Shown here: positions 46,234-57,798 of the stretch, one piece after another | How positions within the stretch are numbered: the first letter of the stretch is position 1 | Layout: every line of letters starts with the position of its first letter | NCBI GenBank assembly: GCA_001724265.1 | Contig: MEDY01000163.1 | Span: forward strand, 29,627-93,626 | Origin: Rhizaria sp. SCN 62-66 | Lineage: Eukaryota; Rhizaria, unplaced | DNA: 64,000 bases | Reading direction: 5' to 3' | Position numbers and translations under genes: made by a program | The notes under the pieces: generated by a model | What the model saw: only the letters and a program-made list of their open reading frames with translations | What the model was told of the DNA's origin: nothing | Database searches by the model: none

Positions 46234-46459
46234 CTTGGTGACAGTAGTACGTAGTACGGATTAAGCTCGCATTTGTCGTTTTTGCAACGTGCTAACGCAC
46301 GAGAGACTTATCAGGCCAACTTAACACGATCACCTCTGTGTGTCTCAGTACAGTATCTAGGTGACGAGGTGTCAACAAGCAAAATCCGGGTGATGTTCAC
46401 GCGTTTATGAAGGATTTTAGAGTGGCTATTTATACTTACAGGTATGCATGTGAATTTTG

Positions 46460-46495
46460 AGTAGTATATAATAAAGCGGATTATTATATACTACT
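46460..46495. repeat. Perfect 15-bp stem, 6-nt loop hairpin
   Basis: AGTAGTATATAATAA and its exact complement flank the loop AGCGGA. It lies in the convergent intergenic region about 640-670 bp downstream of the JmjC stop codon and 670-700 bp beyond the nucleoporin stop codon. Transcript-end or MITE-like origins are possible. Confidence 0.8.
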
Positions 46496-47161
46496 TTTGA
46501 TTTTATGTCTGTTCATTTCAATTCAGCTACCTTGCGGAGTTCAAATCACTTTTACAATTAAGCAGCGTGACTGTTCAAATGCAAACTTGAGTTCATATAT
46601 ATTAATAACGATTGTTGTATGTAAGAATAGTATACGCCCGGGGCAAAATAGACAACTTTGAGCTTTGACACGATAAAGCACACTCAAGCGATGCCGAGGT
46701 ACATGTAAATAATATAAAACTTTCATTGTTATTGATAGTAGAGGTGCAGCCCTGTGGCTGATACCTAACTTCTGATAACCTATTTTAATTTTCTAATAAC
46801 AGCGTTTGTGTGGTGCATGCTATGAAAGCAGAATAGCAACGAGTCCTTATAACACACCAGAGTTGTGTCGTTTGAAGTTGCGAGGGCATAACAGTGAGCC
46901 GAACATGCAACACTCGCACCAAAGTGAGTGTTCGTTGTCCTCTTTGTTTAATCACTGCTCGCCAGAGCAAACACAATGCTTGTTTGTGAGTCTATATCGG
47001 CCATGATAATTCAGCAATCAGCCACACGCTATGACTAAGACTGCAACTGCGTTCGTCACGACTATATGACTGATTGGCAGTGATTGTGTGAATCCCTCAG
47101 AGCTCAGCAGCGACCCGCGCCACCCGTGAGCCTTGCGCGCGCTTGCCTGGCGCCGGCGCGC

Positions 47162-48920
47162 TTACTTGGTGCGCTTACGCGGGGCGAGGATGGGCCTGCC
47201 AGCAGACGACACCTTGCCCGCCGTGCCCAGGTTGAACCCCCCGGCCGCGGGGCCGCCGAAGGCCGGCGCGGCCGCCACGGGCCCACCGAAGGCCGGCACG
47301 GCGGCGGGGGCACCGAAGGACGCCGCGGGGGGCTGGCCGAACGTGGGCGCGGCGGCGCCGAAGGCCGGGGCGGGCTGCCCGAAGGTGGGGGGCTGGCCGA
47401 AGGCGGGGGCCTGCGCTGGGGCGCCGAACGTGGCCGCCCCCGCCTTCGGCCAGCAACCCCAGTTCGGCCAGGCCGCGCCCGCCTTCGGGCAGACCGCCCC
47501 GCCGCCGAACGCGGGCGCGGGGGTCTGGCCAAAGGTGGGCGCAGGCGCGGCCTGACCAAACGCAGAAGAGCCGCCGAAGCCGCTGGCGGCGGGGGGCGGG
47601 ACGCCGAAGGCGGCGGGCTTGGCCTGGACTCCGAACGCGGGAGCCTGGGCCTGGGCCGGGGCGGGGACGCCAAACGCGGGGGTGGCGGCGCCGAAGACGG
47701 GGGCCTGCGCGGGCGGGGGCACGCCGAAGCCCGTCGCGGGGGCGGGGGGGATGGCCTGGGGGGGAGCCGGCACGCCGAAGCCGTTCGGGGGCTTACCAAA
47801 CGCAGAGGGGGCGGCGCCGAACGTAGGGGCCGCGGCCGGGGCACCGAACGTGGGTGTAGGGGCGGCGGCGGCGTTGGCGGCGTTGGCGGCCCCAAAGGTG
47901 AAGCCGGGCGTGGGGGCGGTGCCGAAGGTCGGCACGGCAGCGGCGGCGGGGGCGGGAGCGGTGGCAGGGGCACCGAAGGAGAAGGTGGCGGCCGGGGCGG
48001 CGGCAGCGGCGGCGGGGGGGGGGGGCTTGAGGCCGAACACGGGGGTCGCCGAGGCGCCCGCAGTGGCGGCCGCGGGGGGCACGCCGAAAGCCGGCGCGGA
48101 GGGAGCGGCGGGCGCGGCGGTGGCGGCGGTGGCGCCGAAGGAGAAGGTCGGGGCGGGGACAGGGACAGGAGCGGGGGCGGCGGCGGCGGGGGCGGGGGTG
48201 ACGGGCTTGGCGGCGCCGAAGACGAAGCCCGCGGCGGGGGCAGTGCCGAACAGCGGCGCAGCAGCCGCTGGGGCCGCAGCCGCAGTGGCTGGGGCAGCGA
48301 CGGGCGCGGTTGCGGTGGCGGCGCCTGGGGTGGCACCGGCGGCAGGGACGGGGCCGCCGACACCGAACTTAAACGCGGCCACCACGGGGGGCTTGGGGGT
48401 CTCGGCGCCGCTGCTGGCGCTCGTCGCGAGCGCGGGCGCAGGCGTCGTCGTCGCAGTACCAGCAGCAGCACCAGCAGGGGCGGCGATGGTAGCGGCGGCG
48501 GTGCTGGGGGCAGCGAAAGAGAACTTAGGCGCGGCCGCAGCAGCGGGTGCGGCTGGAGCGGCAGCAGTCGCGGCGTCGGCGGGCTTGGGAGCGCCGAAGC
48601 TGAACTTTACAGCAGGTGCGCCGACAGCAGAAGGAGCAGCAGCAGGAGCAACAGCAGCAGCGGCGGCGGCGGCACCAGCAGCGGCGGCGGCGCCAGCGGC
48701 GGGCTTCTCGGGGGTCGCAGGGCGGCGGATGGTGAAGGTGCGGGCGGGGGGCGCAGGCGAGTCGCTGTCACTGTCACTGCCGCCGCCGCTGCCGCCGGCG
48801 GCCTTGGCGGGCTTGCTGGGGGTGGTGCCGGCGGCGGAGGGGTTGAGAGAGGCGAGGCATGCAGAGTGCTCGAACTCGTCCATGCCGTTCTTGCACACGG
48901 GACAGTTCTTCGGGCCGGCC

Positions 48921-48956
<36 letters not shown>

Positions 48957-51900
48957 GGCGCCGCAACAGCAGCGGCGGGGGCGGGCTTGGCGGCGCCGCC
49001 GCCGAAGGAGAACTTTGGGGCAGCAGCAGCAGCGCCGGGCGCGACAGCAGGGGCGGCGGCAGCGGTGGTGGAGCTGGAGCTGTCGGTGCTCGCGGCAACG
49101 GGCTTGGGGGCACCGAAGCTGAAGGCAGGCTTGGCGGGCGTCGCCGCGTCGCCCTCCTTGTCCTTGCTGGCACTCGCACTCGAGCTACCATTGGTCGCAA
49201 CATTAGTCGTGGCAGTGGTAGTAATAGGTTTGGGGGTGGTGCCGGGGGCGAAGAACTTGAACGACGGCTTCGTCACATCCCCGTCCATGTCGTTGTCCGC
49301 GCTACTTGCCGGCGTCGCGGTCGCGGCAGCAATGACAGTGGCGGGCTTGGCAGCGGGGGGCATGAAGCTGAACGACGGCTGCTTCGCCGCAGGCTTGGGG
49401 CCGCCAAGCGCGACCTCCTCCTCGCTCTCCTCCCCGGCGCCCTTGCTCCCACCAGAGGCGGCGGCGCCGAAGGAGAAGCTGGGCATGGCGCGCTTCACCT
49501 GCGGCCCCGCCAGCCCTCCGCGCGCGCTCGCACTGCCAACGGGATCAGGGCTAGCGGCGGCGGCGGTCGCGGCGGTTGAGTTGTTATCCGCGGAGCGCTT
49601 GGCGACGGTGAAGAGCGACTTGGACGGCGGGGCGTCGCTGTCACTGTCAGCCCCCCCGGCGGCGGCGGCGCGGGCCTTGCCCGCCTCGCCGCACCAGCTG
49701 TGGTCGAAGTCCTCCAGCGAGTTCTTGCAGTCGGGGCACACGCCCGTCTTCTTCGGGGGCGAGTCGGGGATGTGCTTGATAGGCTTGTCGGGCAGCTGAA
49801 ACTTGGGCTTGAAGCCGGCAGGGGCGGGGGCGGGGACAGCGGGGGCCGCGGCGGCGCCCGTGGTAGCGGGCTTGAGAGCGCCGAAGCTGAAGGCGGACTT
49901 GGCGGCGCTGGGGCTGGTGACGGCAGACTCGGCGGGCTTGGCCGCGGGGGCACCGAAGCTGAAGCTGGGCTTCGCAGCAGCGGCAGGGGCAGCGGCGGCG
50001 GGGGCGGCGGGAGACTTGTCGGCGGCGGCGGCGGCGGTGGCGGGGCGGGCGATGGTGAAGGTCTTCGGGGGAGGGATGTCGTCGTCGCTGGCACTGCCCG
50101 CACCAGCGGCAGCGCCGGCCTTAGCCGCAGCACCGGCGCCAGCGGCAGCGCCGGGCTTGGCGCCTGGCTTGCACCAGCTGTGGTCGAAGTCCTCGAGGCT
50201 GTTTTGGCACACGGGGCAGTCGCCGACCTTTTTCGGCGAGTCGGGGATGTGCTTGATGGGCTTGTCAGGTAGCTGGAACTTGGGCTTGAAGCCAGGGGCA
50301 GCGGGGGCCGGGGCCGGGACAGAAGCCGTGGCGGTGGCGGGCTTGGCGGCGGGGACGCCGAAGCTGAAGGTAGGGGCCTTGGCGGCAGCAGCAGGAGCAG
50401 CGGTACTAGAAGCGGAGTCGGCGGGCTTGGGGGCGCCGAAGCTGAACTTTGGCACAGCGGCAGAGGCAGTCTCCGTCGCAGGCTTGGCAGCAGCAGCGGC
50501 GGCAGCGGGGGCGCCGAAGCTGAAGTTCGGCTTGGCTGCAGCAGCGCCAGCGCCGGCAGTCGCAGTCGCCGCGGCCGCCGTGGCCGCCGCGGCGACGGCA
50601 GCGGCGCTGCTGTTGCTGTTGCTGCCGGCGCCGGCGCTGGGCACGGCCTTGGCGAAGGTCTTGGGCGGGGGCACGTCGTCGTCGTCGCTGCCGCTGAGGG
50701 CGAGGGCGTCGTCGTCGGAGCTGCCCGCGCCCGCCTTGCCGCAGCGGCTGTGATCGAAGTCCTCCAGCGAGGTCTTGCAGATGGCGCAGTCGCCGACCTT
50801 TTTGGGCGAGTCGGGGATGTGCTTGATCGGCTTGTCGGGCAGCTGGAACTTAGGCTTGAAGCCGGCCGGCGCCGGGGCGGGGGCGGGGGCGGCGGCCGCG
50901 GCGGGAGCGCTAGTGGGAGGCTTGGCGCCGAATGAGAACGCAGGCGCCGCAGCAGGGGCAGCAGCAGTAGTAGAGGCGGGCTTTGAGGCGCCGAAGACAA
51001 AGCCGGCGCCGGGGGCAGTACCGAACAGCGGCGCAGCAGCAGCGGGGGCCGCCGCAGCAGCAGCAGCCGCAGCGGCGGGAGCAGCGGCAGGAGAAGCGGC
51101 GCTGATCGCGACGGGCTTGAAGGTGTCCGAGCCCACGTCGACCTTGTCGCTCGCCTTACCAGCACTCGCACTCGAGCTCGCGGAGGCAACCGCGGCGGCA
51201 GTGGCAGCGGCGGCGCCCGCGATGCTTGTGCTGGTGTTGCCGACGCGCCCGAAGAGCGGCGCTGGCGCGGCGGGCAGGAGGAAACGCAGCGGCGTGCGCG
51301 CGGCCTTGGCCGAGACCAGCGGCGTCGACAGGCGCTCCAGCGACGACAGGATACGCTTCGCCGTGGACGATGCCGACGCCGACGCGGCGGCTGCGGGGGC
51401 GGCGGGATGGTTGGGGCTGGGGAGGGAAACGAGGGCGCCGGAGCTACCGTGGGAGCCGTGGGGGCCGGGGGTGGCGGTGGTGGTCTGGGGACGCGCGAAC
51501 GAGCGACGACCGCCAGAGGAGCCGACGCCTCCGCTGCTGCCGCCGCTGGCGCTGTTGCGTGCGCGCGAGGGGGAGACGAAGGAGAAGGATTTGGGGTTGA
51601 CCTGGAGGTTGGCGAAGACGGAGGCGCCGCCCGCGAAGGGCAGCAATAGACTAGCACCGCCCGTGGCCGCGTGGCGGTACACGATGGGCGTGTGCAGCGC
51701 CGCGCCGGGGCCCGAGCCGGCCGCGGTGGTCAGGCTCACGTCGCCGCCATCGGTCGCAGCGGCGTGGGAGCCGGCGGCGGGCAGGAAGCCCACGTGCGGA
51801 TGGCGACGGCGCGAGCGCTGGGTGATCTCGCCCTCCTCCTCGCGCGCGTCGTCGTCGCCGTCGTTGTCGTCGCCGTGGGCGGCGCCGCCGTGCCCACCGT

Positions 51901-52150
51901 CGCCGGAGTCGAGGTCGAGGCGCGCGGGGGCGAACGAAGACTCGCGGGCGCGCTTGGGCCTGCTCCCGACAGCAGCGTTTGCGGTGGCAGGGCCGCCGGG
52001 CGTGCGGAGCGGCGGGAACAGCGAGGCGTACGTGGCCTGGGCCTTGGGCATCGGGGAGGGCGCGATGGGCGTTGCCGCCGCGGGGGCGGGCGCGCGGGCC
52101 ACGGAACGCAGCGCTGCGTGCGAGTGGTGGAACGAGAAGGAACGGTCCAT
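47162..52150 (-). CDS. Nup153-like FG nucleoporin with four Cx2Cx8Hx2C fingers
   Basis: This is a single exon of 1,662 residues, ATG at 52150, TAA at 47162-47164. Dozens of FSFGAP, FGAP, FGVP and VFG-type repeats, dense in the C-terminal half, mark an FG nucleoporin of the nuclear pore. At residues ~263-282 the motif TAKRILSSLERLSTPL resembles the RILxSLExxSSPL motif of Nup153-type basket nucleoporins. Four units of form Cx2Cx8Hx2C lie at 50741-50788, 50171-50218, 49691-49738 and 48857-48904. The first three follow a conserved lead PDKPIKHIPDSPKK. Vertebrate Nup153 also has a set of zinc fingers, but of RanBP2 type (four Cys), so this finger is different. The protein ends basic (APRKRTK). The gene is tandem with and downstream of the SPX/ankyrin gene. 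Confidence 0.85.
48857..48904 (-). other. Cx2Cx8Hx2C finger, copy 4
   Basis: It reads CPVCKNGMDEFEHSAC, the most divergent copy, and lacks the KPIKHIPDSP lead seen before the other three. Confidence 0.75.
49691..49815 (-). repeat. Finger copy 3 with its conserved lead
   Basis: It encodes KFQLPDKPIKHIPDSP, then CPDCKNSLEDFDHSWC. It is similar at DNA level to 50171-50295 and 50741-50860, so the three units arose by duplication. Confidence 0.85.
50171..50295 (-). repeat. Finger copy 2 with its conserved lead
   Basis: It encodes KFQLPDKPIKHIPDSP, then CPVCQNSLEDFDHSWC. The ligand spacing is identical to copies 1 and 3. Confidence 0.85.
50741..50860 (-). repeat. Finger copy 1 with its conserved lead
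   Basis: It encodes KFQLPDKPIKHIPDSP, then CAICKTSLEDFDHSRC. It is the most N-terminal copy. Confidence 0.85.
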
Positions 52151-52511
52151 CAGAGAAGCAGGAGTGACGCAGCGGTTGCTGTCGTGTGTGATGTCTTTCT
52201 TTCTTTGCTTTGTGCGCGGGTAGTAGACGCGCAGAAAGAGGGCGCGGAGACGCGGGTGTGGTTGAAAGAGTGAGGGAGTTTACAGCGCCTACTCGGGCGA
52301 GCGCTAAAGTAAAGGCATGAGTGACAGATGCGGGCAATGAGGAAGATTGGTGGAGGGCGGTTGGGACGTGAGCAAGAGTAGGACGAGGGATGCAATGTTC
52401 ACGCACAACACTGTCACTAATTGAGTTTGAGTCAGATGATAAGATACTAACAAGCACAAATTATTCTAAAATAGCAAAATAATTTCAATTGGCGTTTGAA
52501 TAATAGCACCA

Positions 52512-52619
52512 GACACTTCGCTAGATCAGCTCAGCGAGCCGCTGCGACTGCGGTTGGGAGGTGACCGTGCGCACCGCCAGCCGTCTGGGTCGAAAAATAG
52601 TCACCGTCCACGAAGTGTC
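52512..52619. other. GC-rich island closed by a 9-bp inverted repeat
   Basis: GACACTTCG (52512-52520) and CGAAGTGTC (52611-52619) are exact complements enclosing 90 nt of GC-rich sequence in AT-rich surroundings. Part of it (52536-52568) resembles 1348-1380. I could not fold it as a tRNA: the A-box-like TAGATCAGCTCAG lacks a proper B box. It may be a small structured RNA or a promoter island. Confidence 0.3.
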
Positions 52620-52759
52620 GAGCAACAAAAAAATATATCAGTTACACATAATTAAGGCAAATCAAGATTCCATAAAAGAATAACCCATCTTAGCTCATTG
52701 TGTATGCATAGCTATTTGTATTAATTCTCCAGAGTCGTATCTAAAAGTCTCGCACAGTG

Positions 52760-52790
52760 TGCAAAGATAAGAGCACCTCTTATCTTCGCA
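52760..52790. repeat. Hairpin with 10-bp perfect core stem
   Basis: AAGATAAGAG and CTCTTATCTT flank the loop CAC. After one mismatch, TGC and GCA extend the stem to 13 pairs. Confidence 0.75.
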
Positions 52791-53179
52791 TCTGCTGTGC
52801 TGATCAGTAGTGACTCGCACGCAGACTCTAAGTTCGTGCGAAAACCACAAAACATGCGCTCATGATCGTCTCTACAGGACATAAGACATCGAACGTCATT
52901 ACTCTTTGCCTCTTCCTATCATTTCCCTTCGTGTTTTCGCGGCGTTGTTTAGTCACTTACGCCACTACCAACAAGAACAACAGTTAACAATATCATAGAT
53001 ATCAAACGCAACCAAAAAAAGAAAGCATCTTAACTTAGTAAAGCAGATACTGACGTAAGTAAAAAATAAACTTGTTATGTTGGGAACATTTCTTTAATCA
53101 AAAACAAACACGTAAGCTCTTAATATGAAATCATTTTTCACTATCTCATCTCCTCCTTCCTAATTGTTTCTCTTCAGCT

Positions 53180-56100
53180 TTAGTTGAAGCTGCTGCCGCC
53201 GTTGTTCGCCGCCCAGGCCTGGAGGCGGCGGCGCGTGCCCAGCGGCTTGATGAGCTCAGCCCAGTCGGCCTCCTTGAGCAGCAGCAGGTCCTCGGGCTCG
53301 GTGATGCCGTTCTCCTTGAACACGCCGAGGCACGTCTCGGCGCGCAGGGCCAGACACAGATCCTCCAGCGCGCTCGTCTTGCTGGCGGGCGCCGACAGCG
53401 CGAGACCGGCGCCGGAGCCCTCGCCGCTGGCGGAGGCGTTGGCAGCCGCGGCGGCGGCGGCGGCGGCGTCGGCCTCGGCCTGCAGCAGCTGCGCGGCCGC
53501 GGCGGCCTTCTTGGCGTCCTTGCTCGCGCGCTTGGCGGCGTTGCTGTTGCCCGCCGCGGCTGCCGCGGTGGCCTGAAGCAGCGCGACGACCTGGTCCGCG
53601 TTCTTCTCCTGCGCGTAGTCGAGCGCGGCCTTGCCGTCGTAGGCCGGCTTGCGCCAGTCGGCGCCACAGTCGATGAGCATGCGGACGGCGTCGAGGCGGC
53701 CCAGCGAGGCGGCGTGCACGAGCGCCGTGCGGCCGAGCTTGTCCGTCTGGTTGATGCCGACACGCCCGAGGCGGATGAGCACCGCCATCGACTCGATGTT
53801 GCCCCACGCCGCGGCGCGGACGAGCGGCGTGGCGCCCTCGTAGTTCTGGATGTCGACGTCGGCCTTAGCATTGATGAGCATGGCCAGCGCCTCGTAGTGC
53901 CCGCGGAAGGCCGCCACGTGCAGCGCCGTGTTGCCGTGCTCGCCGACGGCGTTGACGTCCGCCTTGGCCTCCATCAGGATCTGCAGGCTGTCGTGGTTGC
54001 GCCACACGTTGTTGTTCCAGTACATGGTCCGGATTAGCGGCGTGTGGCCGTGCACGTTGGCCAGGTCCACGCTCGCGCGCGCCTTGAGCAGCAGCCGCAC
54101 GCAGTCCGGGTACCCGCGGTCCGCCGCGTGCAGCAGCGCCGTAGCGCCGCCCTCGCCGCGGACGTCCACGCGCGCCTTGCGGGTCAGCAGCAGCGACACG
54201 ATGTCCGAGTGCCCGCCCTAGGAAAGAGAGAGAGCAAGCGAACGCAGGAAGAAAGAGATAAAGGATGGTATATGTGAGATTTGAGAAGAGTGATACATCA
54301 TTGAAGTATATAGACATGAAATAAATATAAGTATACATAAAGTACAATGAAGACGTCTTATAACGTTGAGATATCTTTGCTTAAAGCAAATGCACGTACC
54401 TGGACCGCGGCGGAGAGCGCGGTGGAGCCGGCCTCACCGAGCGCGTTGACGCTGGCCTTGGCATCGAGCAACGCGCGAACGCAGGCCAGCTGGCCGGTCT
54501 GCGCGGCGCGCAGCAGCGCCGTGGCGCCGTACTTGTCGCGGGACTCTAGCGAGGCACCGGCGCGCAGCAGGCGGGAAACGACGCTGGCGTGGCCCTGGCG
54601 CGCGGCCGCGATGAGCGGGCTCGACGTGGCGGGGCCGGCCGCGGCGTCGAGCGCCGAGCCGTCGAGCGCGACCGCGATACCGTCGACGTTGGCGCCCGAC
54701 TCGAGCAGCACGCTGACCATCGAGTCGAAGCCCTGGCGCGCGGCGTGCGTGAGCGCCGTCTCGCCGCCGTCGTCGGCCAGGTCGGGGTGCGCAGCGCACT
54801 CGAGCAGGCGCCGCGCGCACAGTACGTGGTTGCTCATCGCTGTCGACATGAGCGCCGTCGCGCCGCGCGTGTTGCGCGTGTTGATGAAGTCGCGCAGCAG
54901 CACGGGCGCGTTCTGGTACCGCGCCGCCGCGTTGGACAGCGCGCTCCGCGTCAGGCCCGTGATGTAGCTCGTCGTCGCGCCCGCGTTGCTGCAGACGCCG
55001 CTGTTGTCACCGGTAGCAGAGGCGGGGAAGAAGCTACCATTGCCGCTGCCGTTGGCGTCCGCGTGGGTGGCGCTGAGACTGGCGGCGACCAGCGAGGCCG
55101 CAGCGGCCACGGTCGCGGCGGCGGCGGGCGAGGGCAGGTTCACACCGCTCAGCCCGGCGCGCGCGGTCGCCGCCGCGAGCGCCGCCGCCGACTCCTTGCT
55201 GGCCGCGGCGTCCGCGGTGGCGCCGCCGCTTGCGCCGCTGGAGAGGGGGACGAAGACCGATGGCAGCAGGGGCGCCGTGGCCGAGGGGCGCTCGCCAGAA
55301 GGCTGCTTGTTGGCCCCGGGCCCCTCGGTGGCCTCGGCCGCGGCGGCGTCAGCTGCGGCATCGGCCGCGTCGGCCGTCACGGACGAGCCCGAGAGAGTCG
55401 CCGTGGCAGTCGCTGCGGCCGAGGGCGGCTGCAGCGGGAGCCCGGTGGCGGGGGCGCAGTTGCTCGAGCTGGCCGCGGCGACGTTGGCGGCGTGCAGCGC
55501 GGCCGCGGCGGCCGTGACAGACTCGGACGTGATCGAGTTCTTGCGGCGCCGCTGCCCGCCGTCGTACGTGGGCGCGTTCTCGGCCGCCTCATTTTCGGGC
55601 TCCTCCTCGTCCTCCACCAGAAGCGCGGCGGCGGCGGCGGCGGCGGCGGCCTTGGAGCCGCCCTTGTGGTGCAGGTTGAGGCTCGACTTGGAGCGCGTCA
55701 TCGTCAGCGCGCCGAGGGACCCCGCGACCGCGCCGGCGCCAGAGGCAGCAGTGCTGGAGCTCGCGCTCGGGTCAGCAGAGCCGGCGCCGGGGGCGGCGGT
55801 GGCGGTGTTGGCGCTGGCGCCGCGGGCGCTGGCGGCCGACGCCGCGCCGCCGCTGCTGGCGCTGGGGACGAAGTCGGACTCGTAGCCCTGGAGGATGGCG
55901 AAGACGTGCTCCAGCAGCTGCTCGGGAGTCGCGGCCGCGCCCGCCGTCGCCGCGGCAAAGGGCGCGGTGAGGGCCGAGGAGGAGGACGACGACTGGCCGG
56001 CGCCGTTGCTGAGGGTGGCGAGGCCGGAGATGTTTGCGGCGAGCCCGGCCTTTGCGGCGACGACGAGCAGCAGCTGTTGCGCGACGCCGTCGTTGCCGTT

Positions 56101-57754
56101 CTCGCACGCAAAATGCAGCGCCGTGTTGCCCAGGTCGTCGCGCCGCGTGCAGTCCGCGCCCTCGCGCAGCAGCAGCGCCGAGCAGCGCTCGAAGCCCGCC
56201 TTGGCGGTCGACATCAGCGCCGTCGTGCCGAACCGGTTGACCGTGTCGACCTGGGGCTTGGGCGAGAAGCTCAACAGCAGCTTGACGCAGCGCACGCGGC
56301 CCTCGCGCGCGGCCAGGATCAGCGCCGTGGAGCCGAACTGGTCGGGGTAGTCGATCCAGTGCCGGTGCTCGCCGCGCGCGAAAGCGCCGTAGCCGGCCCC
56401 GTTGCGCAGCCGCCCGCGCGCGAGCTCCAGCGTGAGCGCCACGTGGTTGCCCGTGACGGCCGCGCGGCGCAGCGCGGCGCAGTCCTCGGTGGCCCGCTGC
56501 AGCAGCGGCTGCGCCACGGCGCTCGTGGTGCGCCGCCCGCCAGCGCTCCCGGCCGCGGCGGCGTTGGCGGCGGTGGCCGCGGGCGCGGTGAGCGGGCCCG
56601 CGGTGACCGAGGGCGCGGCGGCGCTGGCGAGCGAGAGCCCGCTGTACGCGTTACCGCCGCTGCCGACGGGCGCGCCAGCGGTGTGGAGCAGCGGCATGGG
56701 CACGAGCGAGGCCACCGAGGCGCCGCGCGAGAAGGCCGGGGGCGCGGCGGCCAGGAGGCGGCGCGCGGCGGCCACCGAGGAGCCGGCCGCAGGGGCCGCA
56801 GCGGTCAGCGCGGTCGCCGCCGGGGACAGCGCCTGCAGCGACAAGGCGCCGTTGCCCGCGCTGGCGGCGTTGGCCGAGGCGGCAGCGGCTGCGTTGTTGG
56901 TGGCGAAGAGCGAGGCGAGGGGGATGTAGCCGAGCTCGATGGCGATGTCGCGCGCGGACCGGCCGTCGCAGTCGCGCAGCGCCTCGTCCGCGCCGTGCGC
57001 CAGGAGCACCTGCACGATCTCGTAGTGGCCGCCCGCCGCGGCCATCATAAGCACGGTGCGCCCTGCCAGGTCGGTGTGGTCCGCGAAGGCGCCATGGGCG
57101 AGCAGCTGCGTCACGCAGTCCATGTTGCCCCAGGTGGCGGCGCGCATGAGCGCCGTGCAGCCCTCGACGTCCTGGAGCTCGACGTCGGCGCCGACCTGCA
57201 GCAGGCGGCCCACGCAGCGCGAGTGCCCGCGGGTCGCCGCGATGATCAGCGCCGTCGAGCCAGAGTGCGACTGCATGTTGACGTCGGCGCCGGCGGCGAG
57301 GAGCAGGTTGAAGGCCTCCTCGTTGGCCCACTTAGTCTTGTTCCACACCGTAGCGCGCATCAGCGCCGTCTGACCGAACTGGTTCACCAGGTCGGGCGCC
57401 GCGTTGGCGTCGAGTAGCGCGCGGACGACGGCGCCGTGCCCGCGGTCCGCGGCCCACATGAGCGCCGTGGAGCCTTCCGAGTCTTGGAGGTCGGTCTGCG
57501 CGTGGAAGCGAAGCAGCATGGCCACGCCGTCCAGGTCGCCGATGATGGAGCACACGATGAGCGGCGTCGCCATGTCGCCGTCGTAGCCCTCGGGGACGTC
57601 GCTGGGCCGCAGCATCACGCGCTCCTCCTCGCGCTCCGGCGCGGCCTGCTCCGGCTGGCCCGACTGCTGCTGCATGGCGCCGCTGGGCACGAGCGCGCGG
57701 GGCGAGGCGACGACAAGGGCGGTGCTGCTCGCGTCGGCGGGACTGCCATTGCCG

Positions 57755-57798
<44 letters not shown>

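Larger units (their letters stand above)
45822..47161. other. AT-rich convergent intergenic region with hairpins
   Basis: About 1.34 kb lie between the convergent 3' ends of the JmjC and nucleoporin genes. It contains two strong inverted repeats (46211-46233 and 46460-46495). No convincing coding sequence is seen. Confidence 0.6.
52151..53179. promoter_or_regulatory. Intergenic region upstream of the nucleoporin gene
   Basis: About 1.03 kb separate the SPX/ankyrin stop and the nucleoporin start. It contains a GC-rich, potentially structured island (52512-52619) and a strong hairpin (52760-52790) in otherwise AT-rich DNA. No open frame here looks coding. Confidence 0.45.

Noticed and set aside
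47084-49799. Long plus-strand open frames of 700-830 codons opposite the nucleoporin
   Set aside because: They are Gly/Arg- or Ala-rich shadows caused by GC-rich, low-complexity coding on the minus strand. They have no domain, and the minus strand has FG repeats and fingers.
52521-52600. Possible tRNA starting with an A-box-like TAGATCAGCTCAG
   Set aside because: No proper B box (GGTCGAAAAA instead of GTTCGANNC) and no cloverleaf. Kept only as a structured island.
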